Assembly (NCBI RefSeq): GCF_046297595.1 | Contig: NZ_JBKBHT010000006.1 | Coordinates: 186,001 to 250,000, forward strand | Length of the DNA stretch: 64,000 bases | Source of the DNA: Ferrovibrio sp046297595 | GTDB taxonomy: Bacteria; Pseudomonadota; Alphaproteobacteria; Ferrovibrionales; Ferrovibrionaceae | Direction: 5' to 3' | Part shown: positions 34,458 through 45,062 of the stretch, piece by piece | Position numbering within the stretch: position 1 is the first letter of the stretch | Layout: every line of letters starts with the position of its first letter | Translations under genes and position numbers: made by a program | The notes under the pieces: generated by a model | What the model saw: the letters and a program-made list of their open reading frames with translations, nothing else | What the model was told of the DNA's origin: nothing | Databases searched by the model: none

Positions 34458-35641
34458 CTGGCAGCGTGGGTTCCAGCAAACGGATAGACCTGCGCAGCCT
34501 GAAGCGCGTCGCCGACCTGGCCGCGTCGGACTGGGATCGCTGCGCGGGGCAGGACAATCCCTTTATCAGTCATGCCTTCCTCGACGCGCTGGAGCAATCG
34601 GGCTGCGTGACGCCACGCACCGGCTGGCAGCCTTTGCATCTGGTGGCCGAGATCGGCGGCGCGGTGGCCGGCATCCTGCCGCTGTATGTGAAGGGCCACA
34701 GCCAGGGCGAATACATCTTCGACCATGGCTGGGCCGAGGCCTATGCCCGCGCCGGCGGCCAGTATTACCCCAAACTGCTATCGGCCGTGCCCTTCACGCC
34801 GGTGACCGGGCCGCGTTTCCTGGTGGCGCCGGGGCAGGATTTCGGCGCCGTCGCATCGGCGCTGCTGCACGGCGCGCAGGGCATCGCGAACCAGCACGGA
34901 CTCTCGTCGCTGCATGTGAATTTCCTGCCCGAGGAGCAGGCGGACTGGGCCGGGCAACAACCCGACCTGCTGCTGCGGCTGGGCGAGCAGTTTCACTGGC
35001 TCAACGAGGGCTATGCCGATTTCGAGGCCTTCCTCGCCGCCCTCGCCTCGCGCAAGCGCAAGGCGATCCGCAAGGAACGGCGCGATGCCGTGGCGGCAGG
35101 CATCGAGATCGTCACGCTGCAGGGCGGCGACCTGAAGCCCGAACACTGGGATGCCTTCTTCGAGTTCTACATGGATACCGGCAGCCGCAAATGGGGCCGA
35201 CCCTATCTGAACCGCGACTTCTTTTCCCGCCTGCACGACAGCATGGCCGAACGGGTGGTGCTGGTGATGGCGCGCCGCGCCGGCCGCTGGATCGCCGGGG
35301 CCTGGAACATGCTGGGTTCGGATGCGCTCTACGGCCGCAACTGGGGCTGCAGCGAATACCATCCGGGGCTGCATTTCGAATGCTGCTACTACCAGGCCAT
35401 CGACTATGCCATCCGCCATGGCCTGGTCCGCGTGGAGGCCGGCGCCCAGGGCGAGCACAAGCTGGCGCGCGGCTACCTGCCGGTGCCGATCCATTCCGCC
35501 CACTGGATGGCCGATCCGGGTTTCCAGCAGGCCGTTGCGCGCTATCTGGAGGAGGAGCGCGCCTACATGGCCGGCATGATCGAGGCGCTGGACCAGCATT
35601 CACCTTTTCGTCAGGTGCAGGCCGAGCCCGAAACGGAATAG
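34454..35641 (+). CDS. FemAB-like/GNAT acyltransferase (DUF482, COG3146)
   Basis: 395 residues. Begins around an NPFISHAFLDALEQSG motif and carries FDHGWAEAY, PFTPVTGPR, SRKRKAIRKERR and KLARGYLPVPIHSAHW, all typical of the DUF482 family, which has a doubled GNAT-like fold related to FemAB aminoacyl transferases. Suggested roles include peptidoglycan or amino-acid modification, but no substrate is established. Overlaps the GDPD gene by 4 bp. Confidence 0.85.
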   Translation: MTGSVGSSKRIDLRSLKRVADLAASDWDRCAGQDNPFISHAFLDALEQSGCVTPRTGWQPLHLVAEIGGAVAGILPLYVKGHSQGEYIFDHGWAEAYARAGGQYYPKLLSAVPFTPVTGPRFLVAPGQDFGAVASALLHGAQGIANQHGLSSLHVNFLPEEQADWAGQQPDLLLRLGEQFHWLNEGYADFEAFLAALASRKRKAIRKERRDAVAAGIEIVTLQGGDLKPEHWDAFFEFYMDTGSRKWGRPYLNRDFFSRLHDSMAERVVLVMARRAGRWIAGAWNMLGSDALYGRNWGCSEYHPGLHFECCYYQAIDYAIRHGLVRVEAGAQGEHKLARGYLPVPIHSAHWMADPGFQQAVARYLEEERAYMAGMIEALDQHSPFRQVQAEPETE

Positions 35642-35693
35642 TCTGTCTTGGCCCAGCCGGCTAAGATCGGCGGAAAAGAACGGGAGGACTCGG

Positions 35694-36122
35694 ATGGCTG
35701 CCATGCCGCAGGATGCCGGCTGCATCTTCTGCAAGATCGTGAAGGGCGAAGCGCCCAGCTTCAAGCTCTATGAAGACGATCTCACTTTCGCGATCATGGA
35801 CATCAACCCCTTCATGCCCGGCCATGCCCTGGTGCTGAGCAAGGGCCATTTCGCCAACCTGCACGAGGCCAGCGACGAGAGCGTCGCCGCCGTGGCGCGC
35901 ACGGCGAAGAAGATCGCCGCCGCCGTCAACGAGGCCGTGAAGCCCGATGGCATCAACATCGTGCAGGCCAATGGCCAGGGCGCAGCGCAGTCGGTGCTGC
36001 ATTACCATGTGCATGTGCTGCCGCGCCGCTTCGGCGACAATGGCAGCCTGAACTGGAACCTGACGCCCGGCGATCACGAGGGCATCGCAAAACTGGCCGC
36101 CGATATCCGGGCCTGCCTGTGA
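35694..36122 (+). CDS. HIT-family (histidine triad) nucleotide hydrolase
   Basis: 142 residues. A CIFCKIVKGEAP start and the histidine triad HYHVHVLPR (His103, 105, 107) define a HIT/HINT-like protein that hydrolyses AMP-linked or dinucleoside polyphosphate compounds. The two N-terminal cysteines of the possible zinc site (CIFC) are present. Overlaps the following TPR gene by 4 bp. Confidence 0.93.
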   Translation: MAAMPQDAGCIFCKIVKGEAPSFKLYEDDLTFAIMDINPFMPGHALVLSKGHFANLHEASDESVAAVARTAKKIAAAVNEAVKPDGINIVQANGQGAAQSVLHYHVHVLPRRFGDNGSLNWNLTPGDHEGIAKLAADIRACL

Positions 36123-36788
36123 TCCGTTTCGCGGGTATTGCATTGGGGCTGCTGTGCCTCGCCCTGCCCGCCGCGGCGCAGGACCTGACGGCATCCTGCC
36201 GCGAGGAAGCCCAGCGCGGCCTGACCAGGGCCTGCGAGGCCGCCATCGCCAGGCAGCCGCGCGATCCGGCCCTGTTTTCGCTGCTGGGCGAGGCGCATTT
36301 CGCCAGCGGTTTTTACGGCGAGGGCCTGAAGGCCTTCCGGCACGCCATCGCGCTGTCGGATGGCAAGTCCGAATATCGCTACCGCTATGCCGGCTATGCC
36401 GCGCTGATCAACGACTATCCGCAGGCCCGCCGAACTGGAACTGCTGGTGAAGGACGAGCCGAACCATGTGAAGGCCTGGTCCCTGCTGGCCGACTGCTAC
36501 CGCTACATGAAGGACAAGCCGCAGGCCGTGCGGGCCGGCCGGCGCGCCGCCGAACTGGGCGATCCGGCCGAGGCCTATGCGCTGGGCGTGCGCTACGGCA
36601 GCGGCGACGGCGTGCCGGCCGATCTGCGCGAGGAACTGCGCTGGCTGGAACGCGCGGCGCAAAGCGGCTACGTCGCCGCCATGCAGGAACTGGCCCGGCT
36701 TTATGCCGAAGGCCAGCCCGGCCTGCCGCCCGACGCGACGAAACAGCGCCAGTGGGAAGACGCCGCGCGCAAGGCCATGAAGAACTAG
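36119..36788 (+). pseudogene. Frameshifted secreted TPR/Sel1-like protein
   Basis: The reading frame starting at 36119 gives a signal peptide (cleaved after AAA, about residue 19) and TPR-like repeats up to NDYPQAR near 36430. The same domain then continues in another frame (ELELLVKDEPNHVKAW...) to a stop at 36786-36788, with Sel1-like repeats (ALGVRYGSGDGVP, ALxxLARLYAEGQPG). Loss of two bases in a CGCGCC-like run near 36428-36434, or a one-base gain, explains the shift. It is either a true pseudogene or a sequencing/assembly error. Convergent with the ABC permease gene. Confidence 0.8.
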
Positions 36789-37723
36789 CGCAGCTTGGGA
36801 TTCAGCGCGTCGCGCAGCCAGTCGCCCAGCACGTTCACCGCCAGCACCAGCAGCACCAGCGTCAGCGCCGGGAAGAAGGTGATCCACCATTCGCCGCTGA
36901 ACAGGAAGCTCTGGCCGACACGGATCAGCGTGCCCAGCGAGGGCTGGGTCGGCGGCACGCCGACGCCGAGGAAGCTGAGCGTCGCCTCCGACAGCACCGC
37001 CAGCGCCAGGCCCACGGTGGCCAGCACCAGCACCGGACCCAGCGTGTTGGGCAGCACATGGCGCAGCACGATCACCCAGGAGGGCTGGCCGATCACGCGC
37101 GCAGCGGCGACATAATCCTTGTTGCGCTCGACCATGGCGGCCGACCGCGCCACGCGGGCGAATTGCGGCCAGTCGGCCACGCCGATGGCGAAGATCAGCA
37201 CGAAGATGGCAATCTCGTTATGCAGCTCGCGCGGCAGCGCCGTGCGGGCAACGCCGTCGATCATCAGGGCGATCAGGATGCTGGGGATGGTGAGCTGCAC
37301 ATCGGCCGCGCGCATCACCACCATGTCGAGCCAGCCGCCGCGATAGCCGCACAGCACGCCCAGCAGGGTGCCGAACACGGCCGCGAAAGAAATCGCGGCA
37401 AAACCCACCAGCAGCGAGATGCGGCTGCCATAGAGGATGGTGGAAAACAGGTCGCGGCCCTGGTCGTCGGTGCCGAGCAGATAGGTTCGCATGCCCTGTT
37501 CCGTCCAGGCCGGTGGAGTGAAGGCATCCATCAGCTTCACGGCGCCGGGATCGAACGGGTTGAACGGCGAGACCAGCGGCGCGAATACGGCGGCCAGGAT
37601 GATGGTCAGCGCCACCACGGCGGAAACCACGACCGCGGGCGAGCGGCGGAAGCTGTAGGCCAGGTCGCTGTCGTACCAGCGGCGCAGGGTCGCCATGGGG
37701 CTGCCTGTCGCGGCGCTGCTCAT
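36785..37723 (-). CDS. Peptide/nickel-type ABC transporter permease, DppC-like
   Basis: 312 residues from the ATG at 37723. An N-terminal membrane segment after a FRRSPAVV motif precedes GTDDQGRDLFSTILYGSR, then the BPD-type domain with the EAA-like loop (AAARVIGQPSWVIVLRHVLPN) and about six helices. Inner-membrane subunit of a dipeptide/oligopeptide importer. The start overlaps the end of the DppB-like gene by 4 bp. No ATPase genes follow on this strand. Confidence 0.93.
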   Translation of the reverse strand: MSSAATGSPMATLRRWYDSDLAYSFRRSPAVVVSAVVALTIILAAVFAPLVSPFNPFDPGAVKLMDAFTPPAWTEQGMRTYLLGTDDQGRDLFSTILYGSRISLLVGFAAISFAAVFGTLLGVLCGYRGGWLDMVVMRAADVQLTIPSILIALMIDGVARTALPRELHNEIAIFVLIFAIGVADWPQFARVARSAAMVERNKDYVAAARVIGQPSWVIVLRHVLPNTLGPVLVLATVGLALAVLSEATLSFLGVGVPPTQPSLGTLIRVGQSFLFSGEWWITFFPALTLVLLVLAVNVLGDWLRDALNPKLR

Positions 37724-38712
37724 GTCGCCCTCCCCGCCGCCTTGGCGCGGTCGACACGCAGCCGCGGATCGATCAGGAAATAGATCAGGTCCACGGCCAG
37801 GTTCAGCACCACGAACATGGCGCCAACCATCACCAGATAGGCCGCCATCACCGGAATATCGGCGAAGCCCACCGCCTGGATGAACAGAAGGCCCATGCCG
37901 GGCCACTGGAACACGGTTTCGGTGACGATGGAAAAGGCGATCAGCGAGCCGATCTGCAGGCCGACGATGGTGATCACCGGCATCATGGTGTTCTTCAGCG
38001 CATGGCGGAAATGCACGATGCGGTCGGTCAGGCCGCGCGCGCGGGCGAACTTGATATAGTCGGTGCGCAGCACTTCCAGCATCTCGGTGCGCACCAGGCG
38101 CAGCACCAGGGTGAGCTGGTACAGACTGAGCGTGATGGCCGGCATGACGATGGCAGCCCAGCCGGATTTGGTGAGCAGGCCGGTGCTCCACCAGCCCAGT
38201 TGCACCACCTCGCCGCGCCCAAAACTGGGCAGCAGGTCGAACTGCACCGACAGCAGGTAGATCAGGCCGATGCCGATCACGAAGGTGGGCAGTGACACGC
38301 CGACCAGGCTGGAGGTGAGGATGAACTGGCTGACCCAGCTGTCGCGGCGCAAAGCCGTATAGACACCGAGCGGCAGGCCGACGGCCAGCGCCAGCAAGGC
38401 GGAAAGGAAGACCAGTTCCAGCGTCGCCGGCAGGCGTTCCTGGATCAGGACGGCGACCGGGCGCTTGAGGCGATAGGACAGGCCGAAATTACCTTCGGCG
38501 GCGTTGAGCAGGAAACGGCCGAACTGCACGGGCGCGGGATCGTTCAGGCCAAGCTGTTCGCGCAGCTCCTGGCGGTCGATCGTGGTGGCTTCCTGGCCGA
38601 CCATGTTGTTGATCGGGTCGCCGATGTAATTGAACAGAAGGAACGCGACCAGCGCCACGGCAAGCATCACTGCCACCGCCTGGGCCAGGCGTCCGACGAT
38701 ATAACCGAGCAT
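37720..38712 (-). CDS. Peptide/nickel-type ABC transporter permease, DppB-like
   Basis: 330 residues. MLGYIVGRLAQAVAVMLAVALVAFLLFNYIGDPIN is the standard DppB start; REQLGLNDP precedes the periplasmic loop; and the EAA loop FARARGLTDRIVHFRHALKN lies near residue 210. Six membrane helices. It lies between the binding-protein gene (59 bp upstream) and the DppC-like gene. Confidence 0.93.
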   Translation of the reverse strand: MLGYIVGRLAQAVAVMLAVALVAFLLFNYIGDPINNMVGQEATTIDRQELREQLGLNDPAPVQFGRFLLNAAEGNFGLSYRLKRPVAVLIQERLPATLELVFLSALLALAVGLPLGVYTALRRDSWVSQFILTSSLVGVSLPTFVIGIGLIYLLSVQFDLLPSFGRGEVVQLGWWSTGLLTKSGWAAIVMPAITLSLYQLTLVLRLVRTEMLEVLRTDYIKFARARGLTDRIVHFRHALKNTMMPVITIVGLQIGSLIAFSIVTETVFQWPGMGLLFIQAVGFADIPVMAAYLVMVGAMFVVLNLAVDLIYFLIDPRLRVDRAKAAGRAT

Positions 38713-38771
38713 GGGGCTTTACTTACTAAAGAGGCTGCCGCCCCCGGCAGAACCGGAGGCGGCAGGTCCGA

Positions 38772-40382
38772 TTACTTCATCTTGGCGAAGTGGAAGCGCG
38801 GCACGTTGTCCGCGATGATCGGCATGTCGAGCTTGTCGCTCATCGCCCAGTTCAGCACCTGGTGATGCAGCGGCAGGTAGATGATCTCATCGTTGACGAT
38901 CTTCCACGAATCCGCGATCAGCTTGTCGCGCTTGGCCTGGTCGAGCTCGTTCAGCATGGCGTTGATCATGCCGTCCAGCTTGGGGTTCGAGTAGTTGGTG
39001 AAGTTCCAGGCGCCATTCTTGCCGTCCGGGGTCTGCACCAGATACGAGAACACATAATGCGAGTCGAAGGTCGGCACGCCCCAACCGAGCATGAAGAAGC
39101 TGGTATCCTTCTTCTGCAGCTTGGGGAAATGCAGGGTCTTGGACTGCGCCACCAGCTCGACCTTGATGCCGACCTGCGCCAGCATGCCGACCACCGCCTG
39201 GCAGATGCCCTCGTCGTTCACGTAGCGGTCGTTCGAGCAGTCGAGACGGATGCCGAAGCCATTCGGATAGCCGGCATCCTTCAGCAGCGACTTGGCCTTG
39301 TTCACGTCATAAGGCAGGCGCTTGTCGATGGCCTTGTCGTAGCCATGCACGCCGGGCGAGGTGATCATGCCGGCGATCACGGCATCGCCGCGCATCACCT
39401 TCTGGGCGATCGCGTTCATGTCGATGGCGTGATACATGGCCTGGCGCACGCGCTTGTCGGCCAATGGGTTCTTGCCCTTCACGTCGGAGTATTTCAGCTC
39501 GGCGCTGCCGACATCCAGGCCAAGGAAGATCGAACGGATCTCATTGGTCTTCTTCACCTGCAGTCCGGGCGAGCGCTTGACGCGCTCCACATCCTGCACC
39601 GGCACGTCGAGCACGAAATCGAGCTGGCCCGAGATCAGCGCAGCGACGCGGGTGGCCGGCGTGGTGATCGGGGTATAGACGATCTCGTCGATGTTGTGCG
39701 GATTGTCCTTCAGGCCCCACCAGTTCGGGTTCTTCGCCATCACCGTGCGGACATCCTGCTCACGCAGCTTGAGCATGAACGGGCCGGTGCCGTTGGTGTT
39801 GCGCACCGCGAAGGTCTCTTCCTTGTCCTTGTAGGATTGCGGATTGACCACGTTGTTCTTCTCAGCCCAGGCCTTGGACATGATGAAGATGTTGGCGATC
39901 TGGTTCGGCAGGATCGGATTCGGACCGTTGGTCTCGACATGCACGGTCTGCGCGTCGACCTTCTTCACGTCCTTGACGCTGGCGATGTAGGTCTTGAAAT
40001 CCGAGTTCGGATGCTGCGCGCGCTTCACCGAGAAGACCACGTCATCTGCGGTGAAATCGCTGCCGTCATGGAACTTCACGCCCTGGCGCAGCTTGAATTC
40101 CCAGGTGGTGTCGTTGACCGGCTTCCACGAGGTGGCCAGTGCCGGCACGAATTTCAGGTCTTTGCTGTAGCCCACCAGGCCTTCATAGGTCTGGAAGCTG
40201 CCGGTACGGGTCAGGCCCTCGTTCTGGCTGTGCGGGTCCATGGTCAGGTAATCGCCCTGACTGGCCCAGCGCAGCGACTTGGCCTGCGCGAATGCCTCTC
40301 CACCCATCAGCGGCATCGCCAGCGGCGCGGTCAGCGCAAAAGCGCCCGCCAGCAATGCAGCCTTCAATCGAAACATGGCCAT
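38772..40382 (-). CDS. ABC transporter substrate-binding protein, family 5
   Basis: 536 residues from the ATG at 40382, which has a strong AAGGAGG site 7 bp upstream; the frame is open 50 codons further but without a ribosome site. A signal peptide ends about AFAQA (residue 33), followed by SLRWASQGDYLTMDPHSQNEG, FKLRQGVKFHDGSDFTADDVVFS and the DppA/OppA-type fold. Captures a peptide or similar ligand in the periplasm for the DppBC-like permease. First gene of the operon. Confidence 0.93.
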   Translation of the reverse strand: MAMFRLKAALLAGAFALTAPLAMPLMGGEAFAQAKSLRWASQGDYLTMDPHSQNEGLTRTGSFQTYEGLVGYSKDLKFVPALATSWKPVNDTTWEFKLRQGVKFHDGSDFTADDVVFSVKRAQHPNSDFKTYIASVKDVKKVDAQTVHVETNGPNPILPNQIANIFIMSKAWAEKNNVVNPQSYKDKEETFAVRNTNGTGPFMLKLREQDVRTVMAKNPNWWGLKDNPHNIDEIVYTPITTPATRVAALISGQLDFVLDVPVQDVERVKRSPGLQVKKTNEIRSIFLGLDVGSAELKYSDVKGKNPLADKRVRQAMYHAIDMNAIAQKVMRGDAVIAGMITSPGVHGYDKAIDKRLPYDVNKAKSLLKDAGYPNGFGIRLDCSNDRYVNDEGICQAVVGMLAQVGIKVELVAQSKTLHFPKLQKKDTSFFMLGWGVPTFDSHYVFSYLVQTPDGKNGAWNFTNYSNPKLDGMINAMLNELDQAKRDKLIADSWKIVNDEIIYLPLHHQVLNWAMSDKLDMPIIADNVPRFHFAKMK

Positions 40383-40535
40383 AAACTGCCTCCTTGTTTT
40401 TATGTCGCAACGTCGCGTGGCGAATGAGCACAAGCCAATCGGCCACGCGCGTCCTGGGCGCGACTGTAATTTTATGGAGAATTTATGTCTACGGATTCGC
40501 GGTCCGCGATCCGCTGCCGTCAGGCAAGCCAACCT

Positions 40536-42893
<2,358 letters not shown>

Positions 42894-42908
42894 GCGCCGT
42901 TGCCTCCC

Positions 42909-43238
42909 TCAGTCGCGTTCCATGGTGCATTGCAGCGGATGCTGGTGCTGGCGCGCGAAATCGATCACCTGCGTCACTTTGGTCTCGGCCACCTCGTAGG
43001 TGAACACGCCGCAAATCCCGACGCCCTTCTGATGGACATGGAGCATGATCTGCGTGGCTTCCTCGCGGGCCTTGTTGAAAAAGCGCTCCAGCACGTAAAC
43101 GACGAACTCCATCGGCGTGTAGTCGTCGTTCAGCAGCAGCACTTTGTACATGGGCGGCTTCTGCGTCTTCGGCCGGGTCTTGGTGACCACGCCGACCTCG
43201 GTGCGCCCGCGCCCGTCACGTCCATCCCGTTCGCTCAT
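42909..43238 (-). CDS. clpS: ATP-dependent Clp protease adaptor ClpS
   Basis: 109 residues. The core KVLLLNDDYTPMEFVVYVLERFFNK with the conserved NDDYTPM N-degron pocket, and the VHQKGVGICGVFTYEVAETKV region, is textbook ClpS. A flexible charged ~30-residue N-terminus precedes it. Delivers proteins with bulky N-terminal residues to ClpAP. Directly upstream of clpA in one transcript. Confidence 0.98.
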   Translation of the reverse strand: MSERDGRDGRGRTEVGVVTKTRPKTQKPPMYKVLLLNDDYTPMEFVVYVLERFFNKAREEATQIMLHVHQKGVGICGVFTYEVAETKVTQVIDFARQHQHPLQCTMERD

Positions 43239-43330
43239 GCCTCAAGTCCAAGCTTACAGCGGCACCAGAAAAGCGGTGCACGGAAGGATGATATGGCCTC
43301 AAGCGTTAAAAATACCAGCACCCTTGGCAC

Positions 43331-43361
43331 AAAAAAAGAGCCCGGTGTGACCACCGGGCTC
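43331..43361 (-). terminator. Intrinsic terminator after the phasin gene
   Basis: A perfect 10-bp stem GAGCCCGGTG/CACCGGGCTC with a 4-base loop (43338-43361). On the minus strand it is followed by seven T residues (43337-43331). It lies 50 bp beyond the phasin stop and separates it from clpS. Confidence 0.93.
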
Positions 43362-43410
43362 CAGACGCAATGTACTCTGGGGAGGAAACTTGGGCTGCGG
43401 GCCCGCCTGA

Positions 43411-43932
43411 TCAGGCGGCCAGCGGCTTCACCATCTTCTCGACGGTGGCCTGGACCTGCGCATTGATCGGGGCGAAGGTCTCCTGGGCGACCTTGGTGGC
43501 CACTTCGCTCAGCTTGGTGGTGTGAGCGGTGTAGGCCTCGAAGGCGCTCTTGGCGAAATCGTTCTGCAGTTCGATCAGTTCCTGCAGGGTCTTGGCACCC
43601 ATCATCGCCTTGGTGGCCGAGATCTGGTCCTCGATCTGGTTCTTGGTGAAAGCCATCACCTCGGCATTGATGCTCTCGAAGCCCTTGGCGGCGACATTGC
43701 CGGCCGACACGAGGGCCTCAACCTGGTTCTTGCCCAGCTTGGCGGCGTCATCGACGGTCTTGGCGACGGCGTCGAAGCGCTCCTTGCTCACCGAAAAGGC
43801 CTTTTCGACGGCTTCGGTCGAGGCCTTCAGGGCCTTTTCCATCTGCTCCTTGGAAGCGAACATCACCGCTTCGTAGGGATTGCCGTTCAGGGCTTCGGTT
43901 TCGATCTTGGTGGTCTTGCTCTTGGTAGCCAT
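43411..43932 (-). CDS. Phasin (PHA granule-associated protein)
   Basis: 173 residues from the ATG at 43932. Phasin_2-type helical protein: NPYEAVMFASKEQMEKALKAS, AVEKAFSVSKERFDAV, FESINAEVMAFTKNQIED, LIELQNDFAKSAFEAYTAHTTKLSE, APINAQVQATVEKM. It is Ala/Lys/Glu-rich, almost wholly helical and free of Cys and Trp. It coats polyhydroxyalkanoate granules made by PhaC (7191-9071). It has its own promoter and terminator. Confidence 0.92.
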   Translation of the reverse strand: MATKSKTTKIETEALNGNPYEAVMFASKEQMEKALKASTEAVEKAFSVSKERFDAVAKTVDDAAKLGKNQVEALVSAGNVAAKGFESINAEVMAFTKNQIEDQISATKAMMGAKTLQELIELQNDFAKSAFEAYTAHTTKLSEVATKVAQETFAPINAQVQATVEKMVKPLAA

Positions 43933-44024
43933 GGGGAAACGTCCTTGCTTGTCCGGTTGGGTAACAGGGCCGGACCCGCTTTGCGGGGGCGGCGGCTCAA
44001 TCAATGCTGCGCTGCAACAAGACT

Positions 44025-44053
44025 AAAATAAGGGCAGATATCCTTCGGGTCAA
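44025..44053 (-). promoter_or_regulatory. Predicted promoter of the phasin gene
   Basis: On the minus strand TTGACC (44053-44048), a 17-bp spacer and TATTTT (44030-44025) form a good sigma-70-type promoter, about 90 bp before the phasin ATG. Just downstream lies a GCTGC-rich stretch (44006-44016) of the TGC-rich kind reported to bind the PHA repressor PhaR; that assignment is tentative. Confidence 0.55.
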
Positions 44054-44054
44054 C

Positions 44055-44093
44055 CAAAAAATTGTGCGGCGCACAAAATTCTTGTGCGCCGCA
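44055..44093 (-). terminator. Intrinsic terminator of the lipoprotein gene
   Basis: A perfect 12-bp stem TGCGGCGCACAA/TTGTGCGCCGCA (44065-44093) with loop AATTC, followed on the minus strand by six T residues (complement of the A-run near 44055-44061). It ends the gene that stops at 44126 and sits immediately upstream of the phasin promoter. Confidence 0.8.
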
Positions 44094-44125
44094 GCGTTAC
44101 ATTCAAGTAATTCTTTTTATTTCAG

Positions 44126-44860
44126 TTAGTTAATTGTTCCTTGCGAGTAGCGCAGGCCATTGCCATGCACCTGATAGCGGTGGGGAATCGACCTGCTGCC
44201 ACTGGGATCGGTTGTATTCAGATAGCTGCTGTAGGGTGGCAAAGGCACTTGCTGGGGCCGCCGGACGGCCACCCCCGTCTTGTCGAAAGGCTGGAGGGCT
44301 TCGAGCAGCGGCACCGCCATGCGGTCGAATTCCGCCGAAGGCCATGCCCAGGCATGGAAATGGAAATTGCCATCCCGGCAGGCACTCGCCGTCCAGTAGA
44401 AGCTGTCGCCGCGCAGGAACAGGTCCTGGGGGGCTGGGGCCTCGAAACCGGTGGCCGAGATGGCCTGTTTCAGGCGGGCATATTCGGCCTCGTTCAGGCG
44501 GTACATCGCCCGCTGCCCCCGCCAGGGCGCGAGCGGGTCACGGACCGAGATCGGATTATGGGGATCGTTCAGGTTCGGCCGGCCGATGGCCTGCATTTCC
44601 AGCATGGCGCCGCCATCGGCCATGGCGCTGATGTCGTAGGTGCGCCGCTGTTCATCCTCGACGGCATTGTAGACCAGGCGGTAGCGCTCGGGCTGCCCCG
44701 CCTGGCAGGCCCGGGCGATGTCGTCCCCGCCGACATAGCGCTGCCAGGTCAGGCTGCGCAGGAAGGGGTCGTCCGTGGGCCCCACGGCGGCACAGCCTGC
44801 CAGCAGGAAAAAAGCGCCGGCAACGGCGGAAAAGGCTGGGAACGATTTCTTAAGCGGCAT
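44126..44860 (-). CDS. Hypothetical lipoprotein
   Basis: 244 residues with signal peptide and lipobox LAGC (Cys23). The rest is soluble with scattered motifs (YNAVEDEQRRTYDI, AWRG-type PWRGQ, WAWPSAEFDRMAVPLLEALQPF) and one cysteine pair candidate (ARAC..., SACRDG). Not assigned to a family. It stands alone on the minus strand, divergent from the carboxypeptidase gene. Confidence 0.75.
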   Translation of the reverse strand: MPLKKSFPAFSAVAGAFFLLAGCAAVGPTDDPFLRSLTWQRYVGGDDIARACQAGQPERYRLVYNAVEDEQRRTYDISAMADGGAMLEMQAIGRPNLNDPHNPISVRDPLAPWRGQRAMYRLNEAEYARLKQAISATGFEAPAPQDLFLRGDSFYWTASACRDGNFHFHAWAWPSAEFDRMAVPLLEALQPFDKTGVAVRRPQQVPLPPYSSYLNTTDPSGSRSIPHRYQVHGNGLRYSQGTIN

Positions 44861-45062
44861 GGGTCTAGGCTTTCCATTTGTCGTGCCAGGCGGAGGAATA
44901 CTCCGAATGAATCTAGCAGATTCAATTTGTTAGGAAACAATCCGCTGGACAAGGGGTGGCATGGTTAATATCCTACACCCGATTCGCGGCCGGGGCAGCA
45001 TCCAGGCCAGGACACACATCCGAAACAGCCTGCCGGCCAGGCGCGGACCATGTGGGGGAATA

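Noticed and set aside
36119..37783. 554-codon frame continuing beyond the TPR domain
   Set aside because: After about 36430 it runs out of frame and antisense to the ABC permease; the genuine continuation is in another frame.
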